Assembly (NCBI RefSeq): GCF_007827455.1
Contig: NZ_VISM01000001.1
Span: 836,001 to 900,000, forward strand
Length of the DNA: 64,000 nt
From: Lutibacter sp. Hel_I_33_5
Lineage (GTDB): Bacteria; Bacteroidota; Bacteroidia; Flavobacteriales; Flavobacteriaceae
Direction of reading: 5' to 3'
Shown here piece after piece: positions 19,593-28,893 of the stretch (the first letter of the stretch is position 1; each line of letters begins with the position of its first letter). The position numbers were made by a program, and so were the translations under genes. The notes under the pieces are model-generated. The model worked only from the letters and a program-made list of their open reading frames with translations. It had not been told where the DNA came from and ran no database searches.

Positions 19593-20799
19593 TTAAAAAA
19601 ACAAAAAACGAATACTTTTTAACTTTTTATTAAAATGGATTTTATTTTGATTATAAACCCCTTTTTTATTTTTAGAAATGAAAAAATTAGAGAGTTCAAA
19701 AAGAAAATTTCTGAATCTGACTTTTGTCTTTTTATTTGAATAATTCTTATTTAATATAAAAAAGAATAATATTAAAAATGCAATAATTAAAAATAAAGTA
19801 CCAAAAGATAAAACTAACCCAACGTATTTTATAGAATAATACATTAAAAAAACAATGAATAAGTTTATAAATCCAATTAGAACCGAAGCTTTAGCATGTG
19901 TCAATCCTGAATCAATCAAAATATGATGTATATGATTTCTATCAGGTGAAAATATAGATTTCTTTTTGACAAATCTTATAAACATTACTCTAGATATATC
20001 AAAAGTAGGAATTATAAGTACTGCTAAAATTAATAATGGTATCTCTGTCCTAGAGATTGCAATTGCATTATAGGTACCAACTCCTAAAGATAATAATTTC
20101 ATGGTTAAAAAACCCAAAACTAATCCAACAACTAAAGAACCTGTATCTCCCATAAATATTTTTTTCTTATTAGAGAAATTAAATCGTAAAAAAGCAAATA
20201 ACATACTTACTAATGCAACACATATAGATAAATAGATTTAATTTAAAAAAAAGAAAACCAAAGCAACTAGCGATGATTATTCCAACTATTGATGCCATTC
20301 CATCAATACCGTCAATTAAATTATAAGCATTGATTAATCCTATTAGAAGAAAGACACTTAAACTAACAGAAAGTATAGGATTAATTTCTTGAATCCCTAA
20401 AAACCCATGAAATGTATCTATTCTAAATTCAGGTTGAATCATTAGCAGAAAAACTGCAATTATTTGCCCCAAAAATTTTTTTCTGGGAGTCAAACTTCGA
20501 AAATCATCCTTAAGTCCTATAAAAAACATAATTGTTAAAGCAACAATTATAGATACTGTAATTTTTTGGTTGTCATATTTTTGAAAAAAGAAAAGAGTAA
20601 AAATTAAAGAAACAAAGAATGAAATCCCTCCGAAAGAAGGTACTATTTTTGAGTGAGAACTTCTAAAGTCAGGTGAATCATACAAACCAAATTTTAAACT
20701 ATTCTCTCTTATTCTGGGTAAAATAAACAGGGTTAATAAGAAAACACCTATAAATAAATAAATAAATAAATACTCTATTGTTAGTAAATACTCTTTCAT
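19593..20799 (-). pseudogene. WecA/TagO-like undecaprenyl-phosphate sugar-1-phosphate transferase, frameshifted
   Basis: Two overlapping frames (20799-20179 and about 20237-19593) together encode one glycosyltransferase family 4 integral membrane enzyme of about 400 residues. Proteins of this type load a sugar-1-phosphate onto undecaprenyl phosphate to start O-antigen or capsule synthesis. The first part has DSPDFRSSHSKIVPSFGG, the Asp pair in GLKDDFRSLTPRKK, and NAYNLIDGIDGMAS. The second has KKKIFMGDTGSLVVGL and the His-rich loop SPDRNHIHHILID. Frame is lost between about 20240 and 20215, just after a run of eight T (minus strand); dropping one base near 20235 would read FKLNYLSICVALVSMLFAF and restore continuity. 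Either the gene is inactive, or there is a base-calling error, or slippage occurs. The downstream part also has an ATG at 20204. Confidence 0.8.
20751..20772 (-). repeat. Tetranucleotide repeat (TTTA)5 in the WecA-like gene
   Basis: Five direct copies of TAAA (plus strand) and a partial sixth lie inside codons 10-16 of the phosphotransferase gene and encode YLFIYLF. A unit of four is not a multiple of three, so any gain or loss of one copy would shut the reading frame just after the start codon. Five copies is modest for slipped-strand phase variation. Confidence 0.75.
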
Positions 20800-20830
20800 T
20801 CTTTTTCTATTTTAAAAAATCATAACTGAG

Positions 20831-20838
20831 CAAATATA
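20831..20838 (-). promoter_or_regulatory. Possible -7 element upstream of the WecA-like gene
   Basis: TATATTTG on the minus strand fits the Bacteroidota -7 consensus TAnnTTTG and lies 31 bases before the ATG at 20799. No TTG is found at the expected -33 distance, so this is a weak call. The 180-base gap here (20800-20981) is larger than most in the locus, which leaves room for an internal promoter. Confidence 0.3.
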
Positions 20839-20981
20839 TAAAAAAGATTGAAACTAATAATTATATAGAATAAATTTAAAAAGAAAAAGACCACCATTAA
20901 TAGTCATTTAAAAATTTATTTTTTCTTTAAAAAAATATTAATCAGACAATATAAAAAGGTTTTAGTAATATATAATTTTAT

Positions 20982-22286
20982 CTAATCTTTAGATAAGGCT
21001 ACTTTTTTAATTATTGCTTTTAAAGCTATTAAATTAATTTTCTTTTCTGCTTTTAAATCAAAATTTGAAGTTAAATAACCTATTCCATTATGTTCTCCAT
21101 TTTTTATAGCTACAAAAGATATAAATGATTTAAAATTATTTAATTTAAATTTTGAATCTTTTGAATAAATAGAATCTTTTTCTAAGATATCATTTGGATA
21201 AATTAATTCGACAAATAAACTCTTGCCTCTGTTATCAACTTCAAATAATTTGATATCATCTTTAGAAGCATAAAAGCTATTCAATAAATTCTCAGCATTT
21301 GCTGCATCGATTTCATTATCAAATTTAATTAGAAAATCTCTTGACATTCTTGGTAAGATCTCTTTAAACCTTTTAACACCTATGTTTTTAGCAAATTTTT
21401 CATGCTCTTTAAGGCGCCAATAAAATGTTAAATGTTCATGTGGTTGCTGATGAAGGCCTGTTGCTACTAATAATTTAACGTTATTTAAATTCAATAATTT
21501 TCCAATTTGAATATCATATTCTGAAAGGATATGAATTAATGGGTCATAACCTTCTTGACAATACCAATCGGGGTTTTTAATATCTCCATTATATGCTTTT
21601 GAGTTAAATAAATAATGGTGCTGTATATGTGCTCCTGAATTTAAAAATAAATTTGAAAAATCAGGTTTATATTTTTTCCATAATGTCAAGTGTACATCTG
21701 CTAATAAACTATCAAGTATTAAAGCCTTAAATCCAGGTTTCTTTACATTTAAAATTTTTTTTACATAATGAGACCATCTAGACATAGGAACGTATAAAAA
21801 TAATCCAAGACCTAAAGATATAATTGATTTAAAGTTTAATTTTGATTTAGCATTATCGTTAACAGATTGATGAACTGCAAGGTATAATGCTTTTACAATC
21901 CAATTTCCTGAAGGTTTTGTTATAGTCCATGGGTCCGGAACAAAAAATGCAGGGTTTCTTAATCTATTATCCGCATTAAAAGGTGACACGGCTCCGATTA
22001 AAAGACCTTCGTTCTCTAACTCTTCAAATATTTGTACCAATTCAGGGCGGTCAACAATATCACCTAGACGAAAAATTTTGTGCTCTTCATAAGTTTTTCC
22101 AGTATGAACGGATGCCCATTGAATCCAAGGCTCAAGAAATTTATAGTGATTTTCAGAAGTTGTTTCAATCGGGGTTTGAATGTCAAAAACCTTCTTAAAA
22201 TTTGGTAAAAGACCTTGATCAATATAGAACTTTATATAATCAAAATTAAGTTCATTGAGGCCTAAAAGTATTGTTTTATTTTTCAT
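20982..22286 (-). CDS. Alkaline-phosphatase-fold (phosphodiesterase-like) protein with divergent active site
   Basis: The 434-residue protein resembles the type I phosphodiesterase/nucleotide pyrophosphatase branch of the alkaline phosphatase superfamily. It opens with ILLGLNELNFDYIK where active members have GLDG-like metal-binding motifs, followed by WIQWASVHTGKTYEEHKIF, which lines up with the usual TSLVTGxxPxxHGI. Histidines occur in SGAHIQHHYLF and GLHQQPHEHL, but the standard DHG motif is not seen. It may transfer or remove a phospho-substituent on the glycan, or be a non-catalytic relative. No signal peptide is evident. It sits between a GT2 gene and the phosphotransferase. Family is likely, function uncertain. 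Confidence 0.6.
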   Translation of the reverse strand: MKNKTILLGLNELNFDYIKFYIDQGLLPNFKKVFDIQTPIETTSENHYKFLEPWIQWASVHTGKTYEEHKIFRLGDIVDRPELVQIFEELENEGLLIGAVSPFNADNRLRNPAFFVPDPWTITKPSGNWIVKALYLAVHQSVNDNAKSKLNFKSIISLGLGLFLYVPMSRWSHYVKKILNVKKPGFKALILDSLLADVHLTLWKKYKPDFSNLFLNSGAHIQHHYLFNSKAYNGDIKNPDWYCQEGYDPLIHILSEYDIQIGKLLNLNNVKLLVATGLHQQPHEHLTFYWRLKEHEKFAKNIGVKRFKEILPRMSRDFLIKFDNEIDAANAENLLNSFYASKDDIKLFEVDNRGKSLFVELIYPNDILEKDSIYSKDSKFKLNNFKSFISFVAIKNGEHNGIGYLTSNFDLKAEKKINLIALKAIIKKVALSKD

Positions 22287-22375
22287 AATAAATTATATTA
22301 TATCCTTACTCAGGCATTATATATAGTTCTCTAAGATTTAATCTTAATCAATAAATCAAAAAGAACCCATTATAA

Positions 22376-23200
22376 TTATTTTCTGTATAAATTATACATT
22401 AACATTAATATTTTTTTTGGCAATAAATTGAATTGAATAAATCTAATAATATTATTCCTTAAAAGAATTAAAAAATTAATATAATTATCATTATACATCA
22501 CTGAATAAACTCTAAACCATGATTTATATAGTTTTAATCCTTTCCTTTTATTAAAAAAATCTTTCCCCAATTTAACATCAACTAATACCTCATCAATATT
22601 AGCAGATTTTAATCCATGTTTGACTAGTAACTTATACCATGTTGGATAATCTTCTAGTCTGTAATAATTAATTTCATATGGATTACTTGGTAAAAAATTA
22701 AATTTAAAGGCAACTGAGACATGATTAAATGGACAAGAGAATTTTAACTGATTGAGAATAGATGTAGAATCTAAAGGAACTTCTCTTATGTTAGACATAT
22801 CGCCTATTGATTCATTAAATTCACTAATATAAGATCCTACAACACCAATATTTGGGTTTTTATAAAAAAAATCAATAATTTTTTCTACTCTATTACTTCT
22901 TGAGATGTCATCACTATCCATTCTTATAACGATATCTTCTTTTACATATTTAAAGCCCTTATTTAAAGCTGCACCTAATCCAACATTATTGGTACATTTA
23001 ACTATTTCAATATTTATTATACTTTTAATATTGTTACAATAATTAGATATACTTTCTTTAACAGCACCATCAAACACTATTATTATTCTGTTAGCTAAAA
23101 CAGTTTGATTAATACAAGAATCTATTGCTTTTTTAAAATCTTCCAGATTATCATTAATATAAACTGAAATTAAAAAACAGGTTTTAAGTTTGTTTGACAT
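22376..23200 (-). CDS. Family 2 glycosyltransferase
   Basis: This 274-residue GT-A enzyme should add one sugar of the repeat unit to the lipid-linked chain on the cytoplasmic face. The nucleotide-binding N-terminus (KTCFLISVYINDNLEDFKKA), the IIIVFDGA strand, the NVGLGAALNKGF turn and the DxD-type metal site in VIRMDSDDISR are all present. The C-terminal part has basic and hydrophobic helices that could lie on the membrane. Donor and acceptor cannot be told. It follows the Wzy-like gene by 76 bases. Confidence 0.88.
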   Translation of the reverse strand: MSNKLKTCFLISVYINDNLEDFKKAIDSCINQTVLANRIIIVFDGAVKESISNYCNNIKSIINIEIVKCTNNVGLGAALNKGFKYVKEDIVIRMDSDDISRSNRVEKIIDFFYKNPNIGVVGSYISEFNESIGDMSNIREVPLDSTSILNQLKFSCPFNHVSVAFKFNFLPSNPYEINYYRLEDYPTWYKLLVKHGLKSANIDEVLVDVKLGKDFFNKRKGLKLYKSWFRVYSVMYNDNYINFLILLRNNIIRFIQFNLLPKKILMLMYNLYRK

Positions 23201-23276
23201 AATTTTTTTTTAGTCCTTTTTTTTTAAAAATTAATGTTTACTAATTAAGTGTTGCTTCTAATAATATAAATATTTT

Positions 23277-24551
<1,275 letters not shown>

Positions 24552-24831
24552 AATAAATTATTTTTTTTATTGTACAACATGACGATTCTTTAAATATATT
24601 TGATTTAATTTCTTTACAACATTAAATTTTAATTTTTAATTAAAATAATTAATGATAGAGTTGAGAAATTTAATGAATAAAGTTCTGCTTTTGTTTTAAA
24701 AAAAACAATACCCAGTGCCAAAAATAATTAAAATATCAATCAAAATAAATAACCTTTGAAAATAAAAAAAATGAGTTATCTAAATTTGATTAACAACTTA
24801 AGATCATTAATTAATACCCTCTGTGTTAAGT
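24552..24831. other. AT-rich non-coding gap inside the polysaccharide locus
   Basis: This is the longest gene-free stretch in the locus (280 bases). It contains no open frame of note, no strong hairpin with a T tract, and no good minus-strand promoter match; TATATTTG occurs near 24593 but on the wrong strand for the flanking genes. It may be a remnant left when the locus was assembled from modules. Confidence 0.6.
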
Positions 24832-25620
24832 TTAATATTTTAGAAATTTAAAGATTTTTTTTCTAAATATGAAAAAGTATTTTTGAGTTAAAGTTAAATT
24901 TAATTTATTTTTTTCAATGACTTCTATAAACCTTGAAACAAATTCAATTCTACCTTTGTAAGAATTAGCATTTGAATGAATTCTATATTTTACAAGTTCT
25001 TTATTAATAAAACTAAAATTTCCTTTTAAAAAAGATAACCTCAAATTGAATTCAAAATCTTCAGTACCTATTAATTCAACATTTTCAGAAAACAAGATAT
25101 TTTGTTTTTTAATTAAAACAGATGAAAATATGATATAATTCATATAAGAAAGACTAAATTTTGGGTTTTTAAATTTTGAAATAATTAAATATTTGATTTT
25201 TTTACTTAAACTAGTCTTTAGTTTTGATGACTTGTCATTAATTAATGAAAAATTTGTTGATACTAAAATAGTGTCTGGTTTCTTTAATATTTGTGCAACT
25301 TGTAATTTAACTTTTTCCTTATCCCAGATATCATCATCATCACAAAAAGCAATATATTCTCCTTTTGCTTTTTTTATAGCATAATTTCTATTTACAGCTA
25401 TTACCCCTTCATTTTGATTTTGGTAAAATCTAATTCTGTCATCATTAAATGATTTCATGTACTCAATAAAATCATAGTTAGAATAATTATCAATAACTAT
25501 TAACTCAAAATCGACAAAAGTTTGATCTAATATTGAATCTATTGTTTCTTTAAGTAATTCTTTTCTATTATACGTAGTTAAAACAACTGAAACAAATGGT
25601 GTTTTTTCTTTATTTGGCAT
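24832..25620 (-). CDS. Family 2 glycosyltransferase
   Basis: A 262-residue GT-A glycosyltransferase with all core motifs: VSVVLTTYNRKELLKETIDS, the DQTFVDFELIVIDNYS strand, GEYIAFCDDDDIWDKEKV with the acidic metal site, and the acceptor-side GTEDFEFNLRLSFLKG. It should add a sugar in the cytoplasm. Its ATG lies inside the end of the upstream epimerase gene (11-base overlap), so translation is coupled. The sugar transferred is unknown; the CDP-6-deoxyhexose made by the neighbouring genes is a reasonable guess only from position. Confidence 0.9.
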   Translation of the reverse strand: MPNKEKTPFVSVVLTTYNRKELLKETIDSILDQTFVDFELIVIDNYSNYDFIEYMKSFNDDRIRFYQNQNEGVIAVNRNYAIKKAKGEYIAFCDDDDIWDKEKVKLQVAQILKKPDTILVSTNFSLINDKSSKLKTSLSKKIKYLIISKFKNPKFSLSYMNYIIFSSVLIKKQNILFSENVELIGTEDFEFNLRLSFLKGNFSFINKELVKYRIHSNANSYKGRIEFVSRFIEVIEKNKLNLTLTQKYFFIFRKKIFKFLKY

Positions 25621-26560
25621 TTTTCTCTATATAGGTAAATAATTCATTAATTCCTTCTTCAATAGTTATTGATATCTCAAACCCTATATTATTAAGCTTT
25701 TTATTATTAATAGTATAGTATTTAAGTCCCTTACTGTTTCTAGTATTTTCGGGAAGAATTATTGGAATATCTGACCCATATCTCTTTTTATATACTTCCT
25801 TTACTTTTTCAGCTAAATTAAAAATTGTTATCGTTTGTCCAGATGAAAGGTGAAAGGTATTATCGTTGCAAATCGAAATACTAATAATTGCATTAATTGC
25901 TTGAAATATATCATTATAATGAACAAAATCACGTAATGCACTTCCATCTGATTGTAAAACTATTTTTTTATCCACATATGCGCTCTTACATAAATCGTTT
26001 ACAACCAGCCACCAGCAACTGTTATCTTTGAAGTAAGGGCTTCCATAACTATTTGTCATTCTAATGTTTACACATTGTATTTCTGATGAATTATTAAACA
26101 TATTACAAATACTCTCAGACATAAAGTGAGTTAACCCATATGGAGTATTAGGTGAAGGAGCATAAGATTCATCAACAGAGCCCTCTGGTAAATCCCCATA
26201 CACGTGAACTGTAGAAAAATAAATAAATTTCTTTAAGGTTTTTTTTACTTTAAATGATTCAAGTAAATTCCAAACAGGTAATACATTTATGGAATTAACA
26301 TAACTAGGAGATTTTTTAGAATCATTATGATCTAATGATACAAGATGAATTGCAATATCATATTCAATATTTGTAATATCACTTACTTGTGATTCAGATG
26401 TAATATCGGCAATTAGTACTTTTGCCATTTTTGAATTCCAATCAGCATCATCAGGTTTATTTCGATGGCATAAAGCAGTTATTTCATTACCATCTTTAGC
26501 TAATAAATATGACAGCCTGCCTCCAACATAACCTGAAGCTCCAATTATTAGTATCTTCAT
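25610..26560 (-). CDS. NAD-dependent epimerase/dehydratase (SDR) family, probable CDP-keto-sugar reductase
   Basis: This 316-residue extended SDR has the dinucleotide motif IIGASGYVGGRLSYLL at the N-terminus and the catalytic STVHVYGDLPEG then PYGLTHFMSES; the usual YxxxK is represented by YGLTH, so the lysine is replaced by histidine. Given its place directly after the cytidylyltransferase, CDP-glucose 4,6-dehydratase and cupin epimerase, it may reduce C4 of the CDP-4-keto-6-deoxyhexose (inference). The His in place of the active-site Lys is unusual and leaves activity in question. It overlaps the following GT2 gene by 11 bases. Confidence 0.72.
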   Translation of the reverse strand: MKILIIGASGYVGGRLSYLLAKDGNEITALCHRNKPDDADWNSKMAKVLIADITSESQVSDITNIEYDIAIHLVSLDHNDSKKSPSYVNSINVLPVWNLLESFKVKKTLKKFIYFSTVHVYGDLPEGSVDESYAPSPNTPYGLTHFMSESICNMFNNSSEIQCVNIRMTNSYGSPYFKDNSCWWLVVNDLCKSAYVDKKIVLQSDGSALRDFVHYNDIFQAINAIISISICNDNTFHLSSGQTITIFNLAEKVKEVYKKRYGSDIPIILPENTRNSKGLKYYTINNKKLNNIGFEISITIEEGINELFTYIEKNAK

Positions 26561-26569
26561 TCTGTTATT

Positions 26570-27013
26570 TTACCAATTATAATCATACTTATTAATTTTT
26601 TCCCTAACTACTTCGTTTGGATCATGTTCAAGATTTGAAATATTCATCAAAAGATTAGTCTTTTCACTTATTCCTTCAAATGCCATCCAAATATTAGGAG
26701 GAACAGTTAAACGACAATAATTATTAATAGATAAATTAATATCCATAAATTTTCCGTTTGTGGCACTACCTTCTCTATCATCATATAAAACAAATCTAAT
26801 TTCCCCAATAGGAACGATTATATTTAAAGTCATCTTTATATGCTTTTTCCATGGTTTAATTACCCCAAAATAAATTGTAGAAAAATAAGCTTCTTCAAAC
26901 CCATTATAACCATCATCCGATTTTTTAATACCATGAAACACATCTCCCATTGGTTGAGAAATTATATCTAAAGGTGTTAATTTAACACCTGAAATTAACT
27001 TTAATTTGTCCAT
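26570..27013 (-). CDS. RmlC-like cupin, probable sugar-nucleotide 3,5-epimerase relative
   Basis: The 147-residue protein resembles short RmlC-like cupins that act on 4-keto-6-deoxy sugar nucleotides. The central strands read YFGVIKPWKKHIKMTLNI and PIGEIRFVLYDDREGS, with the later RLTVPPNIWMAFEGIS matching the VPPGxWHxF strand of RmlC. The histidine in KKHIKMT could be the catalytic base. It starts 13 bases inside the end of rfbG, so it probably acts on the CDP-4-keto-6-deoxyglucose made there, at C3 and/or C5. The exact stereochemical change is not readable. Confidence 0.75.
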   Translation of the reverse strand: MDKLKLISGVKLTPLDIISQPMGDVFHGIKKSDDGYNGFEEAYFSTIYFGVIKPWKKHIKMTLNIIVPIGEIRFVLYDDREGSATNGKFMDINLSINNYCRLTVPPNIWMAFEGISEKTNLLMNISNLEHDPNEVVREKINKYDYNW

Positions 27014-28101
27014 ACTATATCTTTTGACAAAGCAATTCCTTCATATTCTTTTATCTGAGCTAATGTAAAATCCAACATATTAATATTAGAGTTATAATAA
27101 TTATAATACCATGTACTAGTAAATTCAATAAGTTTATCATAATCTAAACTAGGGAGCCATTTTATATAAAATAGAGCCTTATCACAATTTAACTTAAGCA
27201 GGCCTGCCTCGTGAAAATCAGAAGTAACAGACGAAAGATATGACGGTTCTTGACTCAAATCCCAATACTTACTTAAATCATCTAGAAGATTTTTGACTGA
27301 TTTAGAATACTCCGCATCTGGTCCAAAGTTAAAACTTTCACCATTAAACTCAATATTCCTATCTAATTCCATTGCAATATGCAAGTAACCACTTAAAGGT
27401 TCTAGCACGTGTTGCCATGGTCGAGTCGCCTTAGGGCTTCTTATCTCCACACTATCACCATCAACCCACGCTTTCATACAATCTGGTACAATTCGATAAT
27501 CAGCCCAATCACCACCACCAATGACATTTCCAGCTCTTACTGTTACTACCCTCACTTTTGATTTCTCACTATCCTTAAAGTAAGAATGATAATAGGATTT
27601 AAAAATTATCTCAGCAGCCCCTTTAGAGCCACTATAAATATCTTTCCCACCAACTGCATCTGTCTCTTTATAACCCCAAACCCATTCAACATTATCATAG
27701 CATTTATCACTTGTAATTATTACAGCAGTACATTTATTGTTTAAGACTCTTAAGGCCTCTAAAACATTGGTTGTTCCCATAACGTTTGATAAAATTGTAT
27801 CAACAGGCTCCTTATATGAAGTAACAACTATTGGTTGAGCAGCCATGTGAAACAAAAAATCTGGTTTTACTTTATCAATAATAGTCTTAACAGCTTTCAA
27901 ATCAGTTACATCTTCAGTAAAATGTGTGATTTTATCTTCAAGACATAAAACTTCATACATTGAGGGGCTTGTTGGAATATCCTTTGATAGCCCATAAACA
28001 TCCGCACCTAGTCCAAGTAACCAGGCACTTAACCATGAGCCTTTAAAACCTGTATTTCCAGTAATCAAGACTTTTTTATTATTAAATGAATTTTTAAACA
28101 T
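27001..28101 (-). CDS. rfbG: CDP-glucose 4,6-dehydratase
   Basis: RfbG converts CDP-glucose to CDP-4-keto-6-deoxyglucose. The 366-residue SDR enzyme shows the NAD motif ITGNTGFKGSWLSAWLLGLG, the typical FHMAAQPIVVTSYKEP, the Thr/Asp-Lys site VIITSDKCYDNVEW, and the catalytic YSGSKGAAE. The family marker GGGDWADYRIVPD is present, as is TRPWQHVLEPL. I chose the ATG at 28101, which overlaps the rfbF stop as TAATG; three codons upstream is an alternative. With rfbF it gives the common precursor of CDP-6-deoxy- and 3,6-dideoxyhexoses. Confidence 0.95.
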   Translation of the reverse strand: MFKNSFNNKKVLITGNTGFKGSWLSAWLLGLGADVYGLSKDIPTSPSMYEVLCLEDKITHFTEDVTDLKAVKTIIDKVKPDFLFHMAAQPIVVTSYKEPVDTILSNVMGTTNVLEALRVLNNKCTAVIITSDKCYDNVEWVWGYKETDAVGGKDIYSGSKGAAEIIFKSYYHSYFKDSEKSKVRVVTVRAGNVIGGGDWADYRIVPDCMKAWVDGDSVEIRSPKATRPWQHVLEPLSGYLHIAMELDRNIEFNGESFNFGPDAEYSKSVKNLLDDLSKYWDLSQEPSYLSSVTSDFHEAGLLKLNCDKALFYIKWLPSLDYDKLIEFTSTWYYNYYNSNINMLDFTLAQIKEYEGIALSKDIVWTN

Positions 28102-28880
28102 TATTTCCAATTTATCCAGGGAGCTTTTCCCGTTTCTACTAATTTATTTAAAAAATTTCTTTCTCTTACATTATCCATGCACTGCCAAAAATCATGGTGC
28201 TTAAATGCTTTCAACCCTTTATTATTAACTATTTCCTGCAAAGGTCCAAATTCAAAATCACAATCTTCATCTTCAGATAAATAATCCATTACTTCAGCAT
28301 TCAGTATGAAGAAACCACCATTAATGAATCCAGTATGCATCTGTGACTTTTCATCAAATACATCAACATCATCACTGTTCAAAATCATTTCACCAAAACG
28401 AGAAGGAGGCCTCACTGCAGTTACTGTTGCCAGTTTACCATGATTCTTATGAAATTCAACTAAGCTTTTAAGGTCAACATTACTAAGTCCATCTCCATAT
28501 GTCAAATGAAAGTTATCCGTTTTAAGATGCTTTTGAATTCGTTTTATTCTTGCACCTTTTAAGGTATCTAAGCCTGTATCAATAAACGTAATTTCCCAAT
28601 CACTTTCTTTTCCAGAATTATGAAAGACAGCTGGACTATCTGGTTTTAAATTAATTGTAAAGTCACTATTAGTAACTTTATAATTATAAAAATATTCCTT
28701 TATATATTCTGATTTATAACCTAGTGCTAAAATAAATCTATTAAACCCAAAAGAACTATAATATTTCATGATATGCCATAAAATTGGTTTACCGCCTATT
28801 TCTACCATAGGTTTCGGTTTTAACATTGTTTCTTCACTTAATCGAGTGCCTTTACCCCCGCATAATATTACTACATCCAT
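28101..28880 (-). CDS. rfbF: Glucose-1-phosphate cytidylyltransferase
   Basis: RfbF makes CDP-glucose from CTP and glucose-1-phosphate, the first step to CDP-activated deoxy sugars. The 259-residue protein has the nucleotidyltransferase signature VILCGGKGTRLSEETMLKPK followed by PMVEIGGKPILWHIM, FHLTYGDGLSNVD for the metal Asp, and the family-specific INGGFFILNAEVMDYL and WQCMDNVRERNFL near the end. Length is normal. Stop and start overlap with rfbG (TAATG) shows tight coupling. Confidence 0.96.
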   Translation of the reverse strand: MDVVILCGGKGTRLSEETMLKPKPMVEIGGKPILWHIMKYYSSFGFNRFILALGYKSEYIKEYFYNYKVTNSDFTINLKPDSPAVFHNSGKESDWEITFIDTGLDTLKGARIKRIQKHLKTDNFHLTYGDGLSNVDLKSLVEFHKNHGKLATVTAVRPPSRFGEMILNSDDVDVFDEKSQMHTGFINGGFFILNAEVMDYLSEDEDCDFEFGPLQEIVNNKGLKAFKHHDFWQCMDNVRERNFLNKLVETGKAPWINWK

Positions 28881-28893
28881 TTTATCAGTAATT

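Noticed and set aside
24585..24605. TATATTTG on the plus strand in the gap upstream of the Wzy-like gene
   Set aside because: It points against all flanking genes and no plus-strand gene follows it. It is probably chance in AT-rich DNA.
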